From assembly GCA_937872895.1 (NCBI GenBank), contig CALMUP010000013.1:143055-207054 (forward strand): a stretch of DNA of 64,000 nt, read 5' to 3'. Shown here one piece after another: positions 27,501 through 34,963 of this stretch. The position numbers and the translations under genes are program-made. Under the pieces are notes generated by a model, which saw nothing but the letters and a program-made list of their open reading frames with translations, was not told the origin of the DNA and did no database searches. Position 1 is the first letter of the stretch. The number at the start of each line of letters is the position of its first letter. Origin of the DNA: an uncultured Verrucomicrobiota bacterium. Its GTDB lineage: Bacteria > Verrucomicrobiota > Kiritimatiellia > CAIVKH01.

Positions 27501-27837
27501 CATCCTGAACATGGGCATGGTCTCGCTGCAACGCCTCGGTTACACCGTGCTGGTGGCGGCCACGCCGACCACGGCGATGCGGATCGCCCGCGATTATCCG
27601 GATGCGATCAACCTGCTCATCACCGACGTGATCCTGCCCGACCTCGACGGCTTGGAGCTGGCCCGCCGCGTGCGCGAGCTGCGTCCGGACATCCGCTGTC
27701 TGTTCATGTCCGGCTACACCGCCGATGTGATCTCCGACCGGGGCGTGCTGGACGAGTCGGTACACTTCATCCAGAAACCGTTCACCATCGCCGCCCTCGC
27801 CACGAAGATCCGCGAGGTGATCGAAGCGAGGGATTGA
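24562..27837 (+). CDS. Hybrid histidine kinase with two extracytoplasmic sensor domains (Cache-like and CHASE), PAS and receiver
   Basis: 1091 residues. First membrane helix at ~20-40; an extracytoplasmic Cache-like region to ~205; further helices to ~260; a CHASE-type domain (~280-480: EFRQYIGYLLSRPY, WLWVVAVMPGEREGF); another helix at ~545-568; a PAS domain (~593-700); then a histidine kinase core with His729 in GGVAHDFNNML, an ATPase domain (NARDAI, DDGCGM, GKGTGLGLATVFGIV) and a C-terminal receiver with Asp1022 in LLITDVILPD and Lys in IQKPF. A CxxxxxxC-type insert (CNPDECHRSCTRCRPC) interrupts the ATPase domain and could bind metal. There is no DNA-binding output, so a phosphotransfer partner elsewhere is likely. 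Confidence 0.93.
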   Translation: MTHRTKIPAAGSGASARTVESLILIGIVLFGICLTVWRYHQVDARMRESLLERTTLISWALRADHIASLHGSERDLATPLYAMIKEQLTEARTLHPCIRFIYVMRRDASARVVFLVDSEPAVSADYSPPGQVYEEAVADVHRVFDRGQPVTVGPMVDRWGTWLSAFVPLFHPHNNALVGVLGVDIDASQWRLDKMRGAMPPIVATMVLLGLALVFFRLRRLSETRTLLWRWEVIVASVFGFVLTVALSLAINENELWKHNQAFRRVATVQASSLQQLLFRLGDNYLEGVGRFFDGSNFVDREEFRQYIGYLLSRPYARSWLWVVAVMPGEREGFVSAVRANGMDGYEVWSLDGGRRRTISDTGSLHYAVCYVQPQGEKNAWVGYDLATEPAFRMAIEGARNTGMLTASPADFYPGLGDGLMSVVFRPVFHHGEPGRLSGLAASVIDMQVLLQRALSRESASSDPISYVEFYELLPDREPVFLAASDGSTRKGHLLSATRDKRGIDGLMAFSAPVFAFGRTYAAVALPEAGFLNLHPAREGWRAFAMGIALTVLGSTLIGLLATRRARLEQQVAERTSALRRSEESYRGLFNAIQQSIYIQDAQGCFVDVNEGAVTRYGYAREEFIGRTPGFLAAPGRNDMAMVERCFRDAWAGHPQYFEFWGRTKSGEEFPKEVWLCKGTYLGQDVVIAMASDISDRKRSDEENRRLQSQLLQSQKMESIGRLAGGVAHDFNNMLQAIIGNANLAKMETPPGSALADFLTEIELSAHRSARLTRQLLAFASKQTVQPRILDLNDTVAGMLKMLQRLIGENIQLNWKPGPNLWPVKIDPGQIDQILANLAVNARDAIRDTGHIEIATENYVCNPDECHRSCTRCRPCRYVVIQVRDDGCGMTDEVRQHLFEPFFTTKEPGKGTGLGLATVFGIVHQNDGVIEVDSTPGVGSTFRIMLPMIDTHQVPQPAAPEAQDTLSGRETVLLVEDEAVILNMGMVSLQRLGYTVLVAATPTTAMRIARDYPDAINLLITDVILPDLDGLELARRVRELRPDIRCLFMSGYTADVISDRGVLDESVHFIQKPFTIAALATKIREVIEARD

Positions 27838-27861
27838 CCACGCGCCGATCCGGGGTAGGTT
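27834..27861 (+). promoter_or_regulatory. Promoter of the ferredoxin-like gene, probably leaderless
   Basis: TTGACC (27834-27839), 16-bp spacer, TAGGTT (27856-27861). The ATG of the next gene is only 5 nt after the -10 box, so transcription would start on or next to the start codon. The -35 box overlaps the stop codon of the histidine kinase gene. Confidence 0.6.
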
Positions 27862-27866
27862 GCCCC

Positions 27867-28259
27867 ATGCCACGCATCCTGTTTGCCGCCCGATCCTGCG
27901 AAGCCCGTCCCGGCGAAACCCTCCGCGCAGCGCTGTTGCGCGCCGGCCTGTCTCCCTACAACGGTGCGGCTTCGGTGGTGAATTGCCGCGGCCTCGGTAC
28001 CTGCGGCACCTGTGCGGTCGAGGTGCGCGGCCCGGTAAGCGGCCTGACGGCGGTGGAACGGTGGCGACTGGGGTTCCCGCCGCACCGGCGCGGCAGCGGA
28101 CTGCGCCTGGCCTGCCAGTGCCGGGCCCTGGGCGATGTGGAGGTGGTCAAGCATCCCGGCTTCTGGGGGCAGGAGACCCCGGCGACGATGCCCAGCATCA
28201 GGCCGGAGGCTGCTTGTCCGACTTCTCGTCGTCGAGCCCTTCCTGGCGACCCTTCTTGA
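27867..28259 (+). CDS. 2Fe-2S ferredoxin-like protein
   Basis: 130 residues. N-terminal beta region (MPRILFAARSCEARPGETLRAALL) then the plant-type 2Fe-2S signature NCRGLGTCGTCAVEV (Cys-x5-Cys-x2-Cys) and a distal fourth Cys in GLRLACQCRAL. Electron-transfer role inferred from family. The last ~30 residues (PEAACPTSRRRALPGDPS) look non-native and are read antisense through the 3' end of tatA, so the true functional domain probably ends near residue 100. The start is set by the ATG 5 nt after a good -10 box. Confidence 0.75.
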   Translation: MPRILFAARSCEARPGETLRAALLRAGLSPYNGAASVVNCRGLGTCGTCAVEVRGPVSGLTAVERWRLGFPPHRRGSGLRLACQCRALGDVEVVKHPGFWGQETPATMPSIRPEAACPTSRRRALPGDPS

Positions 28260-28374
28260 ATTCACTCAAGCTGCGGCCAAGCGAGCGGGCCAGTTCGGGA
28301 ATGCGGCGCGCCCCGAACAACAGCACCAGGGCCAGAATGATCAGGACAATTTCGGTAACACTGAAGTTTCGCAT
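28198..28374 (-). CDS. tatA: Twin-arginine translocase subunit TatA/TatE
   Basis: 58 residues, a small gene easily missed. MRNFSVTEIVLILLALVLLF is the single membrane helix, directly followed by the amphipathic helix GARRIPELARSLGRSLSEFK that defines TatA/E, then a charged tail KKGRQEGLDDEKSDKQPPA. TatA multimers form the pore that exports folded proteins, recruited by TatBC. No tatB or tatC is nearby. A tandem ATG begins 3 nt earlier (28377); GGTGG spacing favours the second. The 3' end overlaps the ferredoxin gene by 62 bp tail to tail. Confidence 0.92.
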   Translation of the reverse strand: MRNFSVTEIVLIILALVLLFGARRIPELARSLGRSLSEFKKGRQEGLDDEKSDKQPPA

Positions 28375-28404
28375 CATAATTCCACCGTCTTGCCTCGCCG
28401 CACG

Positions 28405-28755
28405 TTAACGGCCGATAAACCAATCGCCGGGCATCGGATGGCCCTCCAGGATGTCGGCCACGACCCAGTGACCCGAAGCGATCGATCCCACGCGCACACG
28501 GCTGCGGTACCTGCGCTCCCGGTCTCGAAATACTGTGATCTCTTCGCCCATCGATGGCAAGAACGTACATTCCAGCACGACATAACCGCCGGGATCGTTG
28601 ACCCGAACCACCCGCCCGTACCGGTCATGGGCGACCGGTTCGGCGGCACCCGCTGGCGGTGGCGCCGCGCCGTGCGGACCGGCACATCCTGCCGCGAGCA
28701 GGACGCACACGGCCGCGAAGACAAGGCGATGGATCCATGCGGTGCGGACGTTCAT
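28405..28755 (-). CDS. Small lipoprotein of unknown function
   Basis: 116 residues with a lipoprotein signal peptide (VFAAVCVLLAAGC, lipobox Cys ~24) and a proline/alanine linker. A small beta domain follows (GRVVRVNDPGGYVVLECTFLPSMGEEITVFRDRERRYRSRVRV), resembling short OB/SH3-like envelope domains. No named family recognised. The ATG overlaps the stop of the upstream HhH-GPD gene as ATGA, so the two are co-translated. Confidence 0.75.
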   Translation of the reverse strand: MNVRTAWIHRLVFAAVCVLLAAGCAGPHGAAPPPAGAAEPVAHDRYGRVVRVNDPGGYVVLECTFLPSMGEEITVFRDRERRYRSRVRVGSIASGHWVVADILEGHPMPGDWFIGR

Positions 28756-29462
28756 GGCGGCACCTTACCACGGGAAGGCGCCGGCAGCCAGCGCCGCAAC
28801 GGACACATGGCGCAGTCCGGCCTGGTGCGGCAGTGGCGCTTGGCCAGTGCGACGATCAGGGCGTGGTACTCGTTGAAGGCGGGAACGCGCTCCGCTTCGG
28901 GCAGCCGTGCGAGGGCGCGGGTGAACCGCGCGGCGAGCGTGTCGTAGGATTCGCGCGGCGCGGCCCAGCCGTGCCGCTCCATGAACCGCCGCGTGTAGGC
29001 GTCGATCACGAACACCGGATGACGGCCGGCGTAGAGCAGCATGCCGTCGGCGGTTTCAGGGCCGATGCCGTGAACCGCCAGCAGCGACGCCCGCACGGTC
29101 GCGGTGTCGCCCCGGAACAACCGCCCGATGTCGCCGCCATGCTCCGCGACCAGCCAGTCGATGAAATGCTTGATCCGCCGCGCCTTCACCGTGAAGGTCC
29201 CCGATGGACGGATGCACGCGGCGATCTCCCCGGTACCGGCGCGGTGCAACGCGGCCACGCCCAGCAACCGCGCCCGCTTCAGGTTGGCCATCGCCTTCTC
29301 CACGTTCGTCCACGCGGTGTTCTGGGTCAGGATCGCCCCGATCATCATCTCCAGCCGCGTACGCGCCGGCCACCACCCCTGCGGTCCCCACGCCGCGAAC
29401 AGGGCGCGGTACACCGCGAGCAGGGGCGGTTGATCGGGTCGGTGACGCGGTTTCGTGGGCAT
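28752..29462 (-). CDS. Endonuclease III-related DNA glycosylase (HhH-GPD)
   Basis: 236 residues. HhH-GPD features: ILTQNTAWTNVEKAMANL, the helix-hairpin-helix VHGIGPETADGMLLYA and the catalytic Asp in FVIDAYTRRF. In the hairpin the Lys of bifunctional endonuclease III (GVGRKTA) is replaced by Glu (GIGPETA), so it should be a monofunctional glycosylase, as in the HP0602/MagIII group that removes 3-methyladenine. A C-terminal Cys cluster (CRTRPDCAMC) has only three Cys, so an intact 4Fe-4S is doubtful. It removes damaged bases in base-excision repair; substrate is inferred. Confidence 0.85.
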   Translation of the reverse strand: MPTKPRHRPDQPPLLAVYRALFAAWGPQGWWPARTRLEMMIGAILTQNTAWTNVEKAMANLKRARLLGVAALHRAGTGEIAACIRPSGTFTVKARRIKHFIDWLVAEHGGDIGRLFRGDTATVRASLLAVHGIGPETADGMLLYAGRHPVFVIDAYTRRFMERHGWAAPRESYDTLAARFTRALARLPEAERVPAFNEYHALIVALAKRHCRTRPDCAMCPLRRWLPAPSRGKVPP

Positions 29463-29468
29463 CGTGCC

Positions 29469-29497
29469 ATCGTAGCAAAACCGCCGGGTCCGGCCAA
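29469..29497 (-). promoter_or_regulatory. Promoter of the HhH-GPD gene, probably leaderless
   Basis: On the minus strand TTGGCC (29497-29492), a 17-bp spacer and TACGAT (29474-29469) are followed after 6 nt by the ATG at 29462. No Shine-Dalgarno is present in that 6-nt gap. Confidence 0.55.
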
Positions 29498-29570
29498 TCC
29501 CGCGGCGTCCCGCGATCGATTCGCCGCACCCGCCCCGGCTTTGCCATAGTCACCCGTTCACGCGTTCTGG

Positions 29571-29576
29571 TATAGT
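29571..29576 (+). promoter_or_regulatory. Candidate -10 box of the MBL/Era operon, probably leaderless
   Basis: TATAGT lies 5 nt before the ATG at 29582 with CCGGC between, no ribosome-binding site. No good -35 at 16-18 bp, so the call rests on the -10 box and the recurring 5-8 nt spacing in this window. Confidence 0.4.
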
Positions 29577-29581
29577 CCGGC

Positions 29582-30973
29582 ATGACCATCAAGCTGTACT
29601 TCCATGGCGGCGCCGACACGGTGACCGGTTCGATGCACCTCGTCGAGGCGAACGGCCAACGTGTCCTGCGCGACGCCGGCCTGTTCCAGGGGAAACGCGA
29701 AGAGTCGTTCCGCATCAACCGCGAGCCGGGCTTCGATCCGGCCACCCTCGATGCCGTGCTGCTCTCGCATGCGCACATCGACCACTGCGGCAACCTGCCG
29801 ACCCTCGCCGCGCGCGGCTACGACGGCCCGATCCGCGCGACCGCCGCCACGGTGAAGCTCGCCGCGGTGATGCTGCGCGACTCCGCCCACATCCAGAACC
29901 AGGACGCAGCCTACCTGAACCAGAAGACGAACCGCAAGGGCCTGAAGGCGATCGAGCCGCTGTATTCCATCGCCGATGCGGAGAAGGCGATCACCCAGTT
30001 GCGGCCCCACGCCTACCACGAGCGGATCGAGCTCGCGCCCGGCATCGCCACCGAGGAGTACGAGGCCGGCCACATCCTCGGCGCGGCGCTGTCGCACATG
30101 ACCGTGACCGACGGGCCGCGCAGCGTGTCGATCGGTTTCGCCGTCGACCTCGGCCGCCACCATCTGCCGCTGATCCGCGATCCCGAGCCGATGCCGCCGG
30201 TCGACGTGCTCGTCCTCGAAAGCACCTACGGCAACCGCCGCCACGGCAAGGCCGAGGACGCCCGCGAGCAGTTGCGCGCGGTGATCGAGCGCACCTGGCA
30301 GCGAGGCGGCAAGGTCATCATCCCCGCCTTCGCCCTCGAGCGCGCCCAGGAACTCGTCTACCACATCGCGGCGCTGATGCTCGAGGGCCGCATCGAGAAA
30401 CGCCCGGTGTACCTCGACAGCCCGATGGCCGTCGCGGTGACGAAGATCTTCGACGAGCACGCCGACTACCTCGACGAGGAATATGCCGCGCTGCGCGACC
30501 GCATGAGCTGCCTGCTGTGTCCGCCGTGGATGCATGCCGCCACCACCGTCGACGAATCCAAGCGCGTCACCGCCTCGACCGAGCCGTGCATCGTCATCGC
30601 CGCCTCCGGCATGTGCGAACACGGCCGCATCCTGCATCACCTCAAGCACGGCATCGGCAATCCGCGCAACACCGTGGTGATCGTCGGCTACCAGGCCGCC
30701 CACACCCTCGGGCGCCGCCTGGTCGAGCAGCAGCCCGAGGTCCGCATCTTCGGCGACCTGTTCGCGCGCAAGGCGGAGGTGGAGGTGCTCGATGCCTTCA
30801 GCGCCCACGCCGATGCCGACGACCTCGTGGCCTATGCCAAAGGCAGCGGGGCCAAGCGGATCTTCCTGGTGCACGGCGAGGCGGAAGCCCGCGAGGACCT
30901 CGCCGCGACCCTGCGCCGCGTCACCGGGGCCGAGGTCCACCTGCCCGTGCGTGGCGAAGGATTTTCCTTATGA
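29582..30973 (+). CDS. Beta-CASP metallo-beta-lactamase RNase (CPSF/YSH1-like)
   Basis: 463 residues. The metal site is complete: HAHIDH at 63-68, a later His in GHILGAA, and Asp in FAVDLGRH. Beta-CASP motifs follow: LESTYGNRRH, YLDSPMAVAVTKIF, IAASGMCEHGRILHHLKHG, AFSAHADADDL and the C-terminal VHGEAEA. Members process RNA 3' ends as endo/exonucleases with two zinc ions. The stop overlaps the era start as ATGA, coupling an RNA-processing nuclease to a ribosome-assembly GTPase. Confidence 0.94.
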   Translation: MTIKLYFHGGADTVTGSMHLVEANGQRVLRDAGLFQGKREESFRINREPGFDPATLDAVLLSHAHIDHCGNLPTLAARGYDGPIRATAATVKLAAVMLRDSAHIQNQDAAYLNQKTNRKGLKAIEPLYSIADAEKAITQLRPHAYHERIELAPGIATEEYEAGHILGAALSHMTVTDGPRSVSIGFAVDLGRHHLPLIRDPEPMPPVDVLVLESTYGNRRHGKAEDAREQLRAVIERTWQRGGKVIIPAFALERAQELVYHIAALMLEGRIEKRPVYLDSPMAVAVTKIFDEHADYLDEEYAALRDRMSCLLCPPWMHAATTVDESKRVTASTEPCIVIAASGMCEHGRILHHLKHGIGNPRNTVVIVGYQAAHTLGRRLVEQQPEVRIFGDLFARKAEVEVLDAFSAHADADDLVAYAKGSGAKRIFLVHGEAEAREDLAATLRRVTGAEVHLPVRGEGFSL

Positions 30974-31917
30974 CGGACCTGCCTGTCCCGCCGGCATCGC
31001 CGGAAAACGCGCCGGACGCCTCGCGCCGTTCCGGCATGGCCGCGGTGGTCGGCCGCGCCAATGTCGGCAAGTCGTCGATCACCAACGCGCTGCTCGGCGA
31101 GAAGCTCAGCATCGTCAGCCCGGTCGCCCAGACCACGCGGTCGGTGATCCGCGGCATCATCACCGAACCGCGCGGCCAGCTCGTGCTGGTGGACACCCCC
31201 GGGTTGCACAAGGCCCCCGGCGACCTCGGCAAGGTGATGAACCGGCTCGCGCGTTCCGCGGTCGAGGGCACCGATGCCGTGCTGCTGGTGCTCGACCGTT
31301 CGCTGCCGCCGTTCGAGGAGGACGAGGGCTGGATGCGCCGCCTCGCCCGCGCCGGCCTGCCGGTGGTGATCGCGCTGAACAAGAGCGACCTCCCGGCCGA
31401 CCGCACGGCCGACCACCGCGCCGCCTGGACCCGCGCCACCGAGGGCATCGAGAACGCACCGGTCCCGCAATGGTTGCCGGTATCGGCCGCCTCCGGCGAT
31501 GGACTCCCCGGCCTGCTCGACACGCTGTACGCGCTGCTGCCGTTCGGGCCGCTGCTCTATCCCGAGGACATCGTGTCGGATTATCCGCGCCGGCTGAACA
31601 TCGCCGACATCGTGCGCGAAAAGCTTTTCCTCTCGCTGCGCGACGAACTGCCCCACGCGATCGCGGTCTGGGTGGAGAAGTTCGAGGAGACGCCGGACGC
31701 GTGGAATGCCCGCGCGATCATCTACGTGAACAAGCCGTCGCAGAAGGGCATCGTCATCGGCGAGAAGGGCCGCCTGTTGCGCAAGATTCGCCGTGCCGCC
31801 GAGACCGAACTGGCGATGATCTACGAGCGGCAGGTGAACCTCGAGCTGTGGGTGAAGATCGAGAAGAACTGGGACCGGAACTTCTGGCTGTTGAAGCAAT
31901 TCGGGTATGTCTCCTGA
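30970..31917 (+). CDS. era: Era GTPase, ribosome small-subunit maturation
   Basis: 315 residues from the ATG at 30970 (overlaps the nuclease stop). G1 GRANVGKS, switch TTR, G3 DTPG, G4 NKSD, G5-like VSAASG, then a C-terminal KH domain (GIVIGEKGRLLRKIRRAAETEL). Era binds the 3' end of 16S rRNA and controls 30S assembly. Normal family length. An upstream ORF in the same frame that reads into the nuclease gene is a shadow. Confidence 0.96.
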   Translation: MTDLPVPPASPENAPDASRRSGMAAVVGRANVGKSSITNALLGEKLSIVSPVAQTTRSVIRGIITEPRGQLVLVDTPGLHKAPGDLGKVMNRLARSAVEGTDAVLLVLDRSLPPFEEDEGWMRRLARAGLPVVIALNKSDLPADRTADHRAAWTRATEGIENAPVPQWLPVSAASGDGLPGLLDTLYALLPFGPLLYPEDIVSDYPRRLNIADIVREKLFLSLRDELPHAIAVWVEKFEETPDAWNARAIIYVNKPSQKGIVIGEKGRLLRKIRRAAETELAMIYERQVNLELWVKIEKNWDRNFWLLKQFGYVS

Positions 31918-33409
31918 ACACCGCCGCCTCCTGCTGACCGCGCTGCTCCTGGCCTGCGCGTCGGTGCTGCCGTTCCTGCACGGCCTGCCGCACGCGTGGA
32001 CCTACGACGACCATGGCGTGATCGTCGAGAACACCTTCCTCGCGGATCCCGCGGCCGCGCGCCGCCTGCTCACCCTCGGCACGGTGCGCGACCCGTCGGT
32101 GGTGGACGGGCAGCGTCCGGTGGTCGTGCTGTCCTACCTGGCCGACCGCGCGCGCGGCGGCCTTGATCCGGCCACGTTCCGCGCGACCAACCTGCTGCTC
32201 CATGCCGCCGCGACCCTGCTCGTGTTCGCGTTGTTCCGCCGCCTGCTCGACCTCCGCCTCGCCGCGCTCGCGTCGTTGCTCTTCGCGTGGCATCCGCTCA
32301 ACGTCGAGGCGGTGATCGCCCCGGCGTTCCGTGAAGATCTCCTGTACGTGGTGCCCGGCCTGGCCTTCCTCCTGCTCGGGTGGTGCGCGGTGCCGTCGCG
32401 CACGCGCCACGTCGCCGCCGTGCTGTGCCTGGTCGCGGCCCTGCTGGCCAAGGAGGCGGCGGCCGCGTTGCCGCTGGTGCTGCTGGCGGGGTGGTGGTGG
32501 CAGCCGTCGTGGCGACCGCCGCGGCGCACGATGATCGCCTTCGCCGCGTGGTCGTTTGCGCTGACCGTGATCGTGTTGGTCTTCCTGCTCGCGGGCCGTC
32601 CGGCGCAGGGGTGGGGCGAGGCGTGGAACGGGGTGGCCTTGCGCGGCGCCGAGGGGTGGCGCACCGCGCCGTGGCTGGCCGTGCACCAGCTTGTGCGGGC
32701 GGTGTGGCCGCATCCGTTGTCGGTCGACTACGTGATCGCGCCGGTGGCCGCGTGGTCCGAGCCGCGCGGCTGGGCCCCGCTCGCCGTGCTCGCCGCGCTG
32801 GCCCTCGCGCTCGTGCACCGCCGCACCCCGGCCGCGGTCGCGCTCGGTCTCGCCTGGTTTGTCCTGTTCTTCGCCCCGGTGTCCAACCTGCTGCCGTTGT
32901 ACAATCCGGTCGCCGACCGCTATGCCTACGGCATCCTGCCCGGCCTCGTGCTCGCGTTCGCCGCGGGCCTCGCGCGCTGGCCGCGCGTGGCCGTCCCGGC
33001 ACTGGTGGTGCTCGCGCTGGCCGCCGGCGTGCGATCGACGGCGCGGGTAGCGGACTGGCGCGACGACCGGACCTTGTGGACGGCCGCCCTCTCCGTCGAG
33101 CCGCGCAGTGCCCGCGCCCACACCTGGATCGCCCTCGAGGAGAAGCGTGCCGGTCATCGCGACGAGGCCTGGCGGTTGTTGATCGAGGCCGAGCGGCTGA
33201 ATCCGCACGACGTCGCCCCGCTGGTCAACCGGGCCATCCTGCTCGGCGAGGCGGGCGACCTCACCGGCGCGGAACTCCTGTTGCGCGAGGCGCTCGCCCG
33301 CCGACCTGGTCACGAGCACGCCCGCCGCAACCTCGACCTGTGCCTTTCTTTGCAGGGGCGTGCGCCGGAGGATGCCGGCCCGGCAGGTTCGCCGTTGACC
33401 TCGCCTTGA
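31907..33409 (+). CDS. Multi-span membrane protein with C-terminal TPR (TMTC/DUF1736-like)
   Basis: 500 residues, about ten membrane helices followed by TPR-like helices (~390-480: AHTWIALEEKRAGHRDEAWRL). The early motif WTYDDHGVIVENT and HPLNVEAVIAPAFREDLLYV match the TMTC/DUF1736 pattern of GT-C-fold membrane glycosyltransferases related to protein O-mannosyltransferases. The acidic motif after TM1 (YDDHG) is where these enzymes bind metal or the lipid-sugar donor. Overlaps era by 11 bp, so it is in the same operon although its link to RNA maturation is unclear. Confidence 0.8.
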   Translation: MSPEHRRLLLTALLLACASVLPFLHGLPHAWTYDDHGVIVENTFLADPAAARRLLTLGTVRDPSVVDGQRPVVVLSYLADRARGGLDPATFRATNLLLHAAATLLVFALFRRLLDLRLAALASLLFAWHPLNVEAVIAPAFREDLLYVVPGLAFLLLGWCAVPSRTRHVAAVLCLVAALLAKEAAAALPLVLLAGWWWQPSWRPPRRTMIAFAAWSFALTVIVLVFLLAGRPAQGWGEAWNGVALRGAEGWRTAPWLAVHQLVRAVWPHPLSVDYVIAPVAAWSEPRGWAPLAVLAALALALVHRRTPAAVALGLAWFVLFFAPVSNLLPLYNPVADRYAYGILPGLVLAFAAGLARWPRVAVPALVVLALAAGVRSTARVADWRDDRTLWTAALSVEPRSARAHTWIALEEKRAGHRDEAWRLLIEAERLNPHDVAPLVNRAILLGEAGDLTGAELLLREALARRPGHEHARRNLDLCLSLQGRAPEDAGPAGSPLTSP

Positions 33410-33422
33410 GGCCGGGTATGGT
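33395..33422 (+). promoter_or_regulatory. Sigma70-like promoter of the BON lipoprotein gene
   Basis: TTGACC (33395-33400), 16-bp spacer, TATGGT (33417-33422). The -35 box is inside the 3' end of the upstream gene and the -10 box just past its stop. The ATG at 33463 has its own AGGAG site. Confidence 0.6.
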
Positions 33423-33462
33423 TACAGCAAGGATGTACCGTGATGTTTCAGGAGATGCACAC

Positions 33463-33765
33463 ATGAGCCGTTTGCTGGTTGCCTGGGTAATGATGGCGTG
33501 GGCGATGATCGGAGCGGGCTGCGCCTCGCTACCCGCCCTGGATAACGGGGGCGATCCGTCCGATACCGCGGTGCGCGTGCGCATCGAACAGCGCCTGTCC
33601 AGCGACCCGGTCACTGCGCCGCTTCGGCTCGGCATCACGGTCGATGATGGCATCGTCACCCTCAGCGGCCGCATCGACCAGGCCCACGTCCGCCTGCGGG
33701 CGGTCAGCATCGTGCGGGGAACTCCGGGGGTGCGCGGTGTCATCGACAAGACACTCCAATTCTAG
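33463..33765 (+). CDS. BON-domain lipoprotein
   Basis: 100 residues. Lipoprotein signal MSRLLVAWVMMAWAMIGAGCAS with lipobox Cys20, then a single BON domain (VRVRIEQRLSSDPVTAPLRLGITVDDGIVTLSGRIDQ... RAVSIVRGTPGVRGVID). BON domains bind phospholipid in OsmY/DolP-type periplasmic proteins that support envelope stability. Start supported by CAGGAGATGCACAC. The next gene begins inside its last 29 bp. Confidence 0.88.
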   Translation: MSRLLVAWVMMAWAMIGAGCASLPALDNGGDPSDTAVRVRIEQRLSSDPVTAPLRLGITVDDGIVTLSGRIDQAHVRLRAVSIVRGTPGVRGVIDKTLQF

Positions 33766-34951
33766 GCGCGCCGGTCTCGCCCTGCTTGCCGCTGCCCTGT
33801 TGGTCTCGGGCTGTGCCACCACCCGGCGCGCCCCCGGCTTCGCCGAGGAACTCGCCCTCGGGCCGGGTCCGGGCATCCTGCTCACCAACGTGCCGCCGTT
33901 GCGCGTCGATGCTGCCCAGGGTGGCATTTCCGCCGTCGCGTCGCTGTTCGCGCACTGGAACAAACCGGTGTTGTCGTCCGAGGCGGAAAGCCGGCTGATC
34001 GCCGCGATGTCCGCGATGCTGATCCCGCCCGAAGAGGTCATGATCGATCTCGCCGACCGGCGTATGCTCTGGTCCTATTCGTTCTATGCGACGATGCGCG
34101 AGGTCGAGGACCGGTTGCTTTCCGGCATCCCGCTGCTGGTCATGGTGCAGGATCGCGGCGATGACACCAAAACCCGTCGCTACATGATCATCATCGGATT
34201 CAACCAGCCTGCCGAAAAGTTGCTCGTCCACGAGGGCGGCAAGGAACCGCGCGTCTATACCTATGCGGAGTTCCGCCCGATCTGGAGACCGGTGCGCAAC
34301 TGGACCCTCGTGCTATGTCCACCCGACCAGATCGCCTGGACCCTGTCCACGCGCGAACGGGTGGCCCGCTCACGCTTCTACGAGCGAATCGGGTTGTGGT
34401 CCGATGCACTGGCCGACCTTGACGCCCTGCAGCAGGCCGATCCGCGCAACATCAACATCCTGCTCGCCCAGGCCCGCATCCACCAGCGCGCGCGGGATCC
34501 GGCTGCCGCCGAGAAGGCCTACCGCGATGCGCTGGTTATCGACCCGCTCAGCGCGCGCGCCGCCAACAACCTTGCCTACCTGCTCGGCCAGCAACCCGAA
34601 CAGCGCCGCGAGGCCGAACGCTGGGCCCGCCGCGCCCTCACCATCGAGCCGTCGAACCCCGCCTACCTCGACACCCTCGGCATGATCCTGCTCGCCCTCG
34701 ACCAACCCGCCGAGGCCGCGGTCGTGCTCGAGCGCGCCCGCCACCGCGCCGACAACCTGCCGCCCTCGAGCCGCCGCGAGATTGAACTCCGGTTGATCCG
34801 CGCCTTCGTGCAGAGCGGGCAGCCCCATCTTGCCCGCCAGGTCTGGCAGGACCTCGTGCGGATGGATGGACCGGTTGACCTGCCCGATGACCTTCGCGCC
34901 GTGTTGGGCGAACCGGCGAATCCCGTTGACCACGAACCTTCAAACCGTTAG
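33737..34951 (+). CDS. TPR lipoprotein with an inactive C39-peptidase-like domain
   Basis: 404 residues from a GTG at 33737, giving a lipoprotein signal (RAGLALLAAALLVSGCATT); the ORF extends further upstream antisense-like through the BON gene, which is rejected. Residues ~40-190 resemble the papain-like C39 fold of PA2778-type proteins: DAAQGGISAVASLFAHW sits where QxxxxCGPxxLAxxL normally holds the catalytic Cys, and RRYMIIIGF where the catalytic His lies. Both catalytic residues are replaced, so it should be non-proteolytic. About four TPR units follow (ALVIDPLSARAANNLAYLLG). Probably an outer-membrane scaffold. Confidence 0.72.
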   Translation: MSSTRHSNSRRAGLALLAAALLVSGCATTRRAPGFAEELALGPGPGILLTNVPPLRVDAAQGGISAVASLFAHWNKPVLSSEAESRLIAAMSAMLIPPEEVMIDLADRRMLWSYSFYATMREVEDRLLSGIPLLVMVQDRGDDTKTRRYMIIIGFNQPAEKLLVHEGGKEPRVYTYAEFRPIWRPVRNWTLVLCPPDQIAWTLSTRERVARSRFYERIGLWSDALADLDALQQADPRNINILLAQARIHQRARDPAAAEKAYRDALVIDPLSARAANNLAYLLGQQPEQRREAERWARRALTIEPSNPAYLDTLGMILLALDQPAEAAVVLERARHRADNLPPSSRREIELRLIRAFVQSGQPHLARQVWQDLVRMDGPVDLPDDLRAVLGEPANPVDHEPSNR

Positions 34952-34953
34952 TT
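34926..34953 (+). promoter_or_regulatory. Promoter inside the 3' end of the C39-like gene
   Basis: TTGACC (34926-34931), 16-bp spacer, TTAGTT (34948-34953), 10 nt before the ATG at 34964. It would let the downstream TPR gene be transcribed on its own as well as by readthrough. Confidence 0.45.
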
Positions 34954-34963
34954 CTGTGTAAGC

